Shown piece by piece: positions 1 through 5,209 of a stretch of 5,209 nt of DNA. Under the pieces are notes generated by a model. That model did not search any database. It was not told where the DNA came from and was given only the letters and a program-made list of their open reading frames with translations. The position numbers and the translations under genes were made by a program. The stretch comes from Chloroflexota bacterium (GTDB taxonomy: Bacteria; Chloroflexota; Anaerolineae; Promineifilales; Promineifilaceae), in assembly GCA_963169155.1 (NCBI GenBank), contig CAUJGI010000511.1, forward strand, positions 1-5,209, read 5' to 3'. Each line of letters begins with the position of its first letter. Within the stretch, counting starts at the first letter, position 1.

Positions 1-1
1 C

Positions 2-628
2 TCTTTGCAGGACGCGATGGTGCTGCCCGACGCTGCCCCCAAGCCCGTCCAGCTGGGTTTGCAGTCTGAGGGGGTGGTTACGGCCGCTTTCCAACTGTTC
101 AGCCAGATAGAAAAAGTCGGCCGTGCCCCCTGGCAGCGCCACGCCCAAGGGGTTTTGCAGCGCACATTGGTGCCTACCACGATCAAACTCGAACCGCTGG
201 CCGATTTGCAAAACCGCCTGGCTGCTGACCCCGACCTCGCTGCCTACTACGGCCAGATGGCTGACCTGGGCGTCAGCTACGGCCCGGCGTTCCGGGGTGT
301 GCAGCAGCTGTGGCGCGGCGAAGGTGAAGCGCTGGGCCGCATCCAGCTGCCCGCCGACGTCAGCTGCGCCGGGTACCAGGTGCATCCCGCCCTGCTGGAT
401 GCCTGCCTCCACGTCCTGGGAGCCACGACAGCCCAGCAGAGCGACGCCACCTTCTTGCCGGTACACATCAGCGCCCTGCACCAGCTGCGCTCCATCAGCG
501 ACAGCGTGTTTTGCTACGCCCGCCTGGAAGCCGAAGCCCAGGCCGACGTGTTAACGGCGCACCTGTATCTGCTCGACGAACAAGGCACGATGCTGCTGCA
601 CATCGACCGGCTGCGTTTGCAGCGGGTG
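2..628 (+). other. PKS dehydratase (DH) domain, C-terminal portion
   Basis: The window opens near the end of the first hot-dog fold of a PKS DH. The WQRHAQGVL segment that closes this fold (W and H conserved) is visible at about residues 39–47. The second hot-dog follows, with YGPAF at 92–96 and HPALLDACLH at 127–136. Asp132 matches the second catalytic acid of the family. The first catalytic motif, HxxxGxxxxP, must lie upstream and cannot be checked, so activity is inferred from the intact second half and from the active ER behind it. The expected reaction is dehydration of the beta-hydroxyacyl-ACP to the trans-enoyl-ACP. Confidence 0.9.
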
Positions 629-3391
629 AACCCCAAAATGCTGCAGCGGTCGGCTGGTGCCCCTTACCAGCAGTGGCTGTACGAGGTGGACTGGGAAGCT
701 CAACCGTTGGCGATGCCTGCCACTACGCCGCCAACCCAACACTGGCTCCTCCTGGCCGACCGGGGCGGCGTGGCCCAGGCCCTGGCCGAGCAGCTCACGG
801 CCCGGGGGCAAACCTGCACCCTGCTGGAACAAGCTGCCTTGCCTTCGCTGACGGCCGCAACGCTGCCGCAGGCGGTGGACCAGGTGGTGGATTTGTGGAA
901 TCTAGATGTGGGCATGGAGGTGGAGCCAACGGCCGTTCAAGAACAAATCCTCGGCCATACCCTGGCCCTGGTGCAGGCGCTGGCCGGACGGCCCGAACCG
1001 CCGCGCCTCTGGCTCTGCACGCGCGGGGCGCAGCCGGTGCAGCCCGGTGCAGCGGTGGCCGTGGCCCAAACCACGCTGGCGGGACTGGTGCGCGTCATTG
1101 CCCAGGAGCAGCCAGAACTGGCCTGCGTCCAGCTTGATTTAGATCCCAACGGCGATATTTTTGCCCTAGCCGACGAACTCCTGCATGGCGACGGCGAAAC
1201 CCAGGTGGCCTTCCGCGACGGCACACGTTACGTGCCGCGACTGGCGCGGCACACCATGCCACCCATCGTGGTGGACGACTCGCCGGTGGTGCTGGACATC
1301 AGCGAGCGGGGCGTGTTGGACAACCTGGCACTGCGCCCGGCAGAGCGGCCTGCGCCCGGTCCTGGCGAGGTAGAGATCGAAATTGTGGCTTCCGGCCTAA
1401 ACTTCCGCGACGTGCTGAATGCGTTGGGGATGTACCCGGAAGCGGCACCGCTGGGTGGTGAGTGTGCCGGGCGAATTACGGCCGTTGGCCCCGGCGTCAC
1501 CCAATTTCAAGCTGGCGATGAAGTTATGGCCCTGACGCCAAACGCGTTCAGCACCTACGTGGTCACCATTGCCGAGCTGGTGGCCCACAAGCCGAAGGCG
1601 ATGAGCTTTACCGAGGCCGCCGGGATTCCCATTGTTTTCCTCACGGCCGAATACGCCCTGAACCATTTGGGGCAGATGCAAAAGGGCAGCAAGGTGCTCA
1701 TCCATGCTGCCGCTGGCGGCGTGGGCATGGCGGCCATCCAGCTGGCGCGGCGCGCCGGGGCCGAGGTGTACGCCACGGCCAGCCCGCCCAAGTGGGATGT
1801 TCTGCGCCAGATGGGCATTCAGCATATCTACAACTCACGCACCCTCGACTTTGCCGAGGCCATTGCCGCCGACAGCAACGGCGCGGGAGTGCAGATTGCC
1901 CTCAACGCGCTGGCTGGTGAATTTATCCCTAAAACGTTGGGACTGGTGGCCGATGGCGGGCATTTTGTGGAAATCGGCCGGACCGGCACCTGGGACGATG
2001 CCACGGTAGCGGCCGATTACCCTGGGGTGCACAACCACGTCTTTTTCCTGGGCCAGCTGTGCCTGGACGAGCCGCAGGTGGTGCAGACGATGCTGCAAAC
2101 CGTGCTGGCAGGTTTTGCCGACGGGTCGCTGCAGCCGCTGCCCACGCGCGTCTACGACATCGCCCAGGTGGTAGAGGCGTTTCGTTTTATGGCCCAGGCG
2201 CGGCACGTGGGTAAAATAGTGATTAACCAGTCGCGTGCCACTGTGCGACCCCAATCTGAGGCAACCTATCTCATTACCGGCGGTTTGGGCAGCCTGGGGC
2301 TGCGTGTGGCCCGGTGGCTGGCGGAACAGGGCGCGGGTCATCTGGCATTGGTGGGCCGCAGCGAACCGTCCGCAGCCGCTCAAGAAGCGATTGCAGAGAT
2401 TGAGGCGATGGGGACGGCCGTTCACCTCTTCCAGGCTGATATTGCCGAGCGTGATGCCGTTGACCAGATCTTGACCACCATTCATGGTAATTTGCCGCCG
2501 CTGCGCGGTATTGTCCATGCGGCTGGCATTTTGGACGATGGCCTGCTGCTAAACCAAAGTTGGACGCGATTTGAGCGTGTGCTGGCCCCCAAAGTAAACG
2601 GTGCCTGGCATTTGCACCAGGCTACGTTGGGCCAATCGCTGGACTTTTTTGTGCTGTTCTCTTCCACCTCAGCGCTGCTGGGGGCGGCGGGGCAGGGCAA
2701 CTATGCGGCGGCCAACGCTTTCCTGGACGGCCTGGCCCATTATCGCCGCTCGCTGGGTCTGCCTGCGTTGAGCATCAACTGGAGCGCCTGGGCCGAAGGT
2801 GGCATGGCCGAAGCGGTGAACCAGGGTAACAATCTGGCCGCCTTTGGCATTCGGGCGATTCCCACGCCGCAAGGGCTGGCCGTTTTAGAAAATTTACTGG
2901 GCGACGCTGTGCCCCAGGTTGGCGTGCTGCCGGTGGATTGGCGCACATTTAGCCGCCAGCTGCCGCCGGGCCGCTCGCCCGCTTTCTTGGCCCGGGTGTT
3001 GCAGCCTGTGGCCGCTTCAGGCAGCAGCCCGGGTGCTGCTGCTGTTGCCGGCGCTTTTGCCGAGAAGCTGGCTGCCGCGCGAGCCGATGAACGAATGGGT
3101 TTGCTGCGGGAGCATGTGTGTAATCAAGCTCGTCAGGTTCTGGGATTATCATCTTTGATTGAGGTCGATACCAAACGGCCGTTGATGGAAATGGGTCTTG
3201 ACTCACTCATGTCAGTTGAACTGCGTAATGCTCTGGGACAATCACTAAATCAATCCTTGCCCGCGTCGCTCCTTTTTGACTACCCAACAATTGATGACTT
3301 GACTGACTTTTTGACGGAACTCTTTTGGCTAAAACAGACCCCCTTCACGAACGCTGAGGATGTCGAAGAAAGGGAGGAATTTGAACTATGA
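2..3391 (+). CDS. Modular type I polyketide synthase, C-terminal part of a fully reducing module (5' partial)
   Basis: This is the C-terminal 1129 codons of a larger PKS; the frame is open through the left edge, so the true start is upstream. Residue numbers here count the TTG at base 5 as residue 1. Domains in order are DH second half (about 1–208), structural psi-KR (221–415), ER (429–740), catalytic KR (753–936, with a C-terminal extension to about 979), an Ala-rich linker (about 1000–1027), ACP (about 1035–1106) and an acidic tail (1117–1128). Catalytic motifs of ER, KR and ACP are intact, so the module should fully reduce the beta-carbon of the growing chain in the cytoplasm using NADPH. 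No methyltransferase or thioesterase is present; the chain is instead passed to the NRPS encoded immediately downstream. Stop codon TGA overlaps the next start (ATGA). Domain assignment is secure; the product is unknown. Confidence 0.96.
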   Translation, partial: SLQDAMVLPDAAPKPVQLGLQSEGVVTAAFQLFSQIEKVGRAPWQRHAQGVLQRTLVPTTIKLEPLADLQNRLAADPDLAAYYGQMADLGVSYGPAFRGVQQLWRGEGEALGRIQLPADVSCAGYQVHPALLDACLHVLGATTAQQSDATFLPVHISALHQLRSISDSVFCYARLEAEAQADVLTAHLYLLDEQGTMLLHIDRLRLQRVNPKMLQRSAGAPYQQWLYEVDWEAQPLAMPATTPPTQHWLLLADRGGVAQALAEQLTARGQTCTLLEQAALPSLTAATLPQAVDQVVDLWNLDVGMEVEPTAVQEQILGHTLALVQALAGRPEPPRLWLCTRGAQPVQPGAAVAVAQTTLAGLVRVIAQEQPELACVQLDLDPNGDIFALADELLHGDGETQVAFRDGTRYVPRLARHTMPPIVVDDSPVVLDISERGVLDNLALRPAERPAPGPGEVEIEIVASGLNFRDVLNALGMYPEAAPLGGECAGRITAVGPGVTQFQAGDEVMALTPNAFSTYVVTIAELVAHKPKAMSFTEAAGIPIVFLTAEYALNHLGQMQKGSKVLIHAAAGGVGMAAIQLARRAGAEVYATASPPKWDVLRQMGIQHIYNSRTLDFAEAIAADSNGAGVQIALNALAGEFIPKTLGLVADGGHFVEIGRTGTWDDATVAADYPGVHNHVFFLGQLCLDEPQVVQTMLQTVLAGFADGSLQPLPTRVYDIAQVVEAFRFMAQARHVGKIVINQSRATVRPQSEATYLITGGLGSLGLRVARWLAEQGAGHLALVGRSEPSAAAQEAIAEIEAMGTAVHLFQADIAERDAVDQILTTIHGNLPPLRGIVHAAGILDDGLLLNQSWTRFERVLAPKVNGAWHLHQATLGQSLDFFVLFSSTSALLGAAGQGNYAAANAFLDGLAHYRRSLGLPALSINWSAWAEGGMAEAVNQGNNLAAFGIRAIPTPQGLAVLENLLGDAVPQVGVLPVDWRTFSRQLPPGRSPAFLARVLQPVAASGSSPGAAAVAGAFAEKLAAARADERMGLLREHVCNQARQVLGLSSLIEVDTKRPLMEMGLDSLMSVELRNALGQSLNQSLPASLLFDYPTIDDLTDFLTELFWLKQTPFTNAEDVEEREEFEL
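665..1249 (+). other. Structural (non-catalytic) subdomain of the PKS ketoreductase, psi-KR
   Basis: Residues 221–415 begin with the typical YEVDW entry strand (226–230) and include a LLLAD…GVAQALAEQL pseudo-Rossmann stretch, the LCTRGAQPV strand, and AVAQTTLAGLVRVIAQEQPE leading to QLDLDP. This is the N-terminal structural half of a reducing-module KR. In DH-ER-KR modules it is separated from the catalytic half by the inserted ER, as seen here. It has no intact glycine-rich NADPH site, which is normal for this subdomain and not a sign of decay. It supports the fold of the catalytic KR. Confidence 0.82.
1289..2224 (+). other. PKS enoylreductase (ER) domain
   Basis: Residues 429–740 form a medium-chain reductase of normal length for a PKS ER. 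The family signature GLNFRDVLNALGMYP is at 464–478, and the NADPH-binding LIHAAAGGVG is at 565–574. The domain ends in GKIVI at 736–740. It reduces the enoyl-ACP made by the DH to the saturated acyl-ACP. The tyrosine in GMYP (Tyr477) may be the position linked to alpha-methyl stereochemistry in ERs of methylmalonyl modules. I did not align it, and it matters only if the upstream AT loads a branched unit. Both core motifs are intact, so activity is likely. Confidence 0.95.
2261..2812 (+). other. PKS ketoreductase (KR) catalytic domain, B-type
   Basis: Residues 753–936 are a short-chain-dehydrogenase Rossmann domain. The NADPH motif TGGLGSLG is at 758–765. The catalytic set is present at the expected spacing: Lys863, Ser887, Tyr900 (13 after Ser) and Asn904 (Tyr+4). 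An LDD motif at 843–845 is the usual fingerprint of B-type KRs, which give the D-configured (usually 3R) beta-hydroxyl. That configuration fits the normal substrate of the DH in the same module. A conserved C-terminal extension runs on to LPVDW at about residue 979. The beta-hydroxyl is then lost through the DH and ER, so its stereochemistry should not appear in the product. Confidence 0.95.
3107..3322 (+). other. PKS acyl carrier protein (ACP) domain
   Basis: Residues about 1035–1106 form a single carrier domain. The phosphopantetheine attachment motif is MGLDSLMSVELRN, with the modified serine at Ser1067 (bases 3203–3205). It is preceded by the helix ending ARQVLG and followed by the LPASLLFDYPTIDDL stretch typical of PKS ACPs. 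It carries the finished intermediate of this module and presents it to the NRPS condensation domain. Its DNA is clearly more AT-rich than the KR and ER (about 45% GC by hand count). Confidence 0.95.
3353..3388 (+). other. Acidic C-terminal tail of the PKS, probable docking peptide
   Basis: The last 12 residues of the PKS (1117–1128) contain seven acidic side chains and end in FEL. They follow the ACP after a linker of about 10 residues. No thioesterase and no long helical coiled-coil docking region is present. Short acidic C-terminal peptides are known partners of TubC-type and other beta-hairpin docking domains, and such a domain begins the next protein. The docking role is inferred from position, charge and partner, and not from a matched published motif. 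Confidence 0.55.
3371..3379 (+). promoter_or_regulatory. Ribosome binding site for the NRPS gene
   Basis: AGGGAGGAA is a strong Shine-Dalgarno match inside the end of the PKS gene. Eight bases separate it from the ATG at 3388 and eleven from the in-frame ATG at 3391, so the first ATG is favoured. With the ATGA stop/start overlap it indicates translational coupling, which would keep the two subunits in balanced amounts. Confidence 0.8.
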
Positions 3392-3558
3392 TGACCGTAA
3401 CCGATTTGTTAAAGCAATTGCGCGAATTGGATGTACGAATTTGGGTGGAGGATGGTCGACTGCACGTGAATGCGCCCAAGGGGGCGCTGTCGCCAGAGCT
3501 GCGCCACCAGATGACCGAATGCCGGGATGAAATTCTGGCGCATTTGAAACAGCTGCAA
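3388..3558 (+). other. TubC-type N-terminal docking domain of the NRPS
   Basis: Residues 1–57 follow the TubC_N pattern: a first helix (TDLLKQLREL), a beta-hairpin (about 16–28, VRIWVEDGRLHV), then APKGALSPELR and a final helix ending EILAHLKQ. This family sits at the N terminus of NRPS subunits, often at PKS/NRPS boundaries, and binds the C-terminal tail of the partner upstream subunit. Several basic residues (Lys9, Arg12, Arg17, Arg24, Lys31, Arg39) could meet the acidic tail of the PKS encoded just before. Family assignment is from the characteristic sequence pattern; the pairing is inferred. Confidence 0.85.
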
Positions 3559-5209
3559 TCTGCTGAGCGACGGCCGTCTTTACAACATAGTGAACATCAT
3601 GGCCCTCTGCCGCTTTCTTATGCGCAGCGGCGCATGTGGATGCTGCAAGAGCTGGACAAAGGCACCAGCGACTACAATCTGGCCCAGGCGGTGCGCCTGC
3701 GCGGCGAGCTGCATATCGCGGCACTGGAAGCGGCCTTGAACAAAATGGTGCAGCGGCATGCGATATTGCGTACGACCTACACCAAGTTGGATGGCATGCC
3801 TTTTCAAAGTGTGGGGGAGATACGGCCGTTACCCCTGCCCATCACCGATTTAAGCCACAACCCCGATAAAGAGGCCGAAGCGCAAAAATTGTTGGCCACC
3901 GAGGCCAACCAGGTTTTTGACCTGGAAAACGAGTGGCCCATTCGTACCCGGCTGCTCACAATGGCCGCCCACGACCACATTTTGCTGGTCACCCTGCACC
4001 ACATTGCCTCCGATGGGGCGTCGCTGGCCGTCTTCTGGGGCGAGCTGGCCCGGCTGTATGAAAGCCACGTGGCGACCGGGCATGGGGAAGTGCTCCCGCA
4101 GATGCCCCTCCAATACGCCGATTACGCCGCCTGGGAACAGAAGCTCATCGAAAGCAATTTTCTGGAAAATCAGCTGGCTTACTGGAAACAACAGTTCTCA
4201 GGCGAAATCCCCGATCTGGATTTGGTGACCGATTTTAGTCGGTCCGTGAGTGAGTCTCACCGCAGCGCCCACCTGGAAAAGCCGCTGACCATCGAACTCT
4301 CCCAACAACTGCGCCAATTTTGCCAGCAGGAAGGCGTGACCCTGTACATGGCCATGCTGGCGGTGTTCCAACTGCTGCTGCATCGCTACACCGGGCAGGA
4401 AGACATTGTTGTTGGTTCGCCCATCTCTGGCCGCAGCCAGGCTGAGCTGCAACGAATGATTGGCCCCTTCATCAACACCCTGGCACTGCGCACGGCCGTA
4501 TCGGGCGATCTCACTTTCCATGAGCTGGTCCAGCGCGTGCGCGACGTGAGCGTGGCCGCTTTTTCCAACCCCGATGTGCCCTTTGAAATGCTTTTGGAGG
4601 AGCTGGAAGTCGCCCGTGATGCCAACCATACGCCGCTGTTCCAGACCTTTTTTAACGTGCTTAACTTCTCGCGGCCAGCGGGCGGCTTTGGCTCATTGGC
4701 GGCCGAGGCGCTGCTCAAGCCGGAGCTGGACTCGTACTTCGATTTGACGCTCTATGTGGATGAAAGCGAGGCACAAATTGAACTGTACCTTTCATACAAT
4801 GCAGGCTTATTTACCGTGGCTCGCATGGAGTTGGTTCTGGCGCATTATGCCCGGCTGCTGACCCAGGTGGTGGAAAATCCGCACAAGAAGTTGGCGGATT
4901 ATCCCCTACTGACCGAGGCGGAAAAAAAGCAGCAGCTGTACACGTGGAACGATACGGCCGTTACCTACCCCCGCGAGCAGTGCCTGCACCAGCTCATCGA
5001 AGCACAGGTAGAGCAGGTGCCGGGGAAAACGGCCGTCATCTTCCAGGACCAAACCATCACCTACCAGGCCCTCAACCAGCGCGCCGAACAGATGGCCCAT
5101 CAGCTGCGCCAGCTCGGCGTGGGACCAGACGTCATCGTCGGCATCTGCCTGGAACGCTCCATCGAGATGATGGTTAGCCTGCTGGCCGTGCTGAAAGCGG
5201 GCGGGGCGT
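3388..5209 (+). CDS. Nonribosomal peptide synthetase, N-terminal part: docking – condensation – adenylation (3' partial)
   Basis: The reading frame runs from ATG at 3388 to the right edge without a stop (607 complete codons). A second in-frame ATG follows at 3391; the upstream ribosome binding site favours the first. Domains in order are a TubC-type docking domain (about residues 1–57), a condensation domain (about 74–495) and the start of an adenylation domain (about 520–607). The condensation domain should join the acyl chain from the preceding PKS ACP to the amino acid activated by this subunit, making an amide bond. The adenylation domain is cut inside core motif A2, so the amino acid cannot be predicted and the carrier domain is outside the window. 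The 4-base overlap with the PKS gene shows an operon. Domain calls are secure; the product is unknown. Confidence 0.95.
   Translation, partial: MMTVTDLLKQLRELDVRIWVEDGRLHVNAPKGALSPELRHQMTECRDEILAHLKQLQSAERRPSLQHSEHHGPLPLSYAQRRMWMLQELDKGTSDYNLAQAVRLRGELHIAALEAALNKMVQRHAILRTTYTKLDGMPFQSVGEIRPLPLPITDLSHNPDKEAEAQKLLATEANQVFDLENEWPIRTRLLTMAAHDHILLVTLHHIASDGASLAVFWGELARLYESHVATGHGEVLPQMPLQYADYAAWEQKLIESNFLENQLAYWKQQFSGEIPDLDLVTDFSRSVSESHRSAHLEKPLTIELSQQLRQFCQQEGVTLYMAMLAVFQLLLHRYTGQEDIVVGSPISGRSQAELQRMIGPFINTLALRTAVSGDLTFHELVQRVRDVSVAAFSNPDVPFEMLLEELEVARDANHTPLFQTFFNVLNFSRPAGGFGSLAAEALLKPELDSYFDLTLYVDESEAQIELYLSYNAGLFTVARMELVLAHYARLLTQVVENPHKKLADYPLLTEAEKKQQLYTWNDTAVTYPREQCLHQLIEAQVEQVPGKTAVIFQDQTITYQALNQRAEQMAHQLRQLGVGPDVIVGICLERSIEMMVSLLAVLKAGGA
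3607..4872 (+). other. NRPS condensation (C) domain
   Basis: Residues about 74–495 contain the C-domain core motifs in order: LSYAQRRMWML (C1, 76–86), RHAILRTTY (C2, 123–131), HHIASDGAS (C3, 204–212), YADYAAWEQ (C4, 243–251), IGPFINTLALR (C5, 358–368), and HTPLFQTFFNVLNF (C6 region, from 414). The second histidine of C3, His205, is the catalytic base and Asp209 the structural aspartate; both are present. The SDG form of C3 resembles the LCL class, not epimerization or heterocyclization domains. The donor is expected to be the acyl-ACP of the upstream PKS, so it may fall in the PKS-accepting branch of C domains. Exact subtype needs a phylogeny. Confidence 0.95.
4945..5209 (+). other. NRPS adenylation (A) domain, N-terminal fragment
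   Basis: After the C–A linker (LLTEAEKK, from residue 507) come WNDTAVTYP (520–528), the CLHQLIEAQ helix, core motif A1 (TYQAL, 558–562) and the VLKAGGA start of A2, where the window ends. This is the standard opening of an amino-acid-activating A domain, which makes aminoacyl-AMP from ATP. The region that carries the substrate-specificity residues (A3–A6) is not in the window, so no substrate is proposed. Confidence 0.93.

Larger units (their letters stand above)
929..5036. repeat. Dispersed palindromic octamer ACGGCCGT, nine copies
   Basis: Perfect copies start at 929, 1478, 2414, 3175, 3570, 3822, 4492, 4954 and 5029. Two of them (928–937 and 3174–3183) extend to the 10-base palindrome AACGGCCGTT. 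All lie inside coding sequence. Six read Thr-Ala-Val, but three (3175, 3570, 3822) are in another frame and read through Arg-Pro, so the recurrence is a DNA-level signal and not a protein motif. Assuming 60% GC and independent bases, about 0.15 copies would be expected in 5.2 kb. The pattern resembles a genome-wide enriched palindrome such as HIP1 of cyanobacteria, but with a different sequence. Confidence 0.75.

Noticed and set aside
5..7. TTG at base 5 as the start codon of the PKS protein
   Set aside because: The frame is open to the left edge and the sequence begins inside a DH domain, so this is an internal leucine codon of a gene that starts upstream.
1029..1062. Short near-repeat of GGTGCAGC in the psi-KR region
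   Set aside because: It is only two to three imperfect short units in coding sequence and is explained by Val/Gln/Pro/Ala codons; there is no sign of an array.
511..1137. 208-codon open frame on the plus strand
   Set aside because: It is a frame-shifted shadow of the psi-KR region, with a low-complexity Gly/Ala/Arg-rich translation and no domain signature.
665..1249. Possible inactivated ketoreductase, because this Rossmann-like segment lacks the NADPH glycine motif
   Set aside because: This is the normal structural half of a KR split by an ER; the catalytic half at 2261–2812 is intact.
1835..2518. 227-codon open frame on the minus strand
   Set aside because: It lies wholly antisense to the ER and KR domains, its translation shows no recognisable motif, and long antisense frames are common opposite GC-rich genes.
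3391..3393. Second ATG as the NRPS start
   Set aside because: It is in frame and possible, but the ribosome binding site is better spaced for the ATG at 3388, which also forms the ATGA overlap. The difference is one methionine.

Overview
The window lies inside a bacterial biosynthetic gene cluster for a hybrid polyketide–nonribosomal peptide. It is coding on the + strand from edge to edge. The tail of a modular type I polyketide synthase (PKS) is followed, with a 4-base ATGA stop/start overlap, by the beginning of a nonribosomal peptide synthetase (NRPS). Both genes are cut by the window edges. No RNA gene, insertion sequence, CRISPR array, terminator or intergenic space over 300 bases was seen.

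Bases 1–3391 hold the PKS. Its visible domain order is DH (C-terminal part only), the structural half of the KR (psi-KR), ER, catalytic KR, ACP, and a short acidic tail. This is a complete reducing loop, so the module should convert its beta-keto intermediate to a saturated methylene. Any KS and AT lie upstream of the window, so the extender unit cannot be read. No C-methyltransferase sits between DH and ER.

Bases 3388–5209 hold the NRPS: a TubC-type N-terminal docking domain, a condensation domain with an intact HHxxxDG motif, and the first ~88 residues of an adenylation domain. The window stops inside core motif A2, before the residues that select the amino acid. Together the genes imply that a fully reduced acyl chain on the PKS ACP is passed across a docking interface to the NRPS condensation domain, which acylates the first amino acid of the peptide part.

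The source is a bacterium of moderately high GC; hand counts of sample lines gave about 55–75% over most of the PKS. The octamer ACGGCCGT occurs nine times in 5.2 kb, far above chance, while I noticed no copy of the cyanobacterial HIP1 octamer GCGATCGC. This argues against a HIP1-rich cyanobacterium. A Chloroflexota-like or other non-actinobacterial producer is my guess, held weakly. A second compositional feature is a sharp GC dip (about 38–48%) over the PKS ACP, its tail and the start of the docking domain (about 3118–3420).

The assembly-line logic is conventional. The features most worth a second look are the octamer family, the GC dip at the subunit junction, and the apparently matched docking pair.
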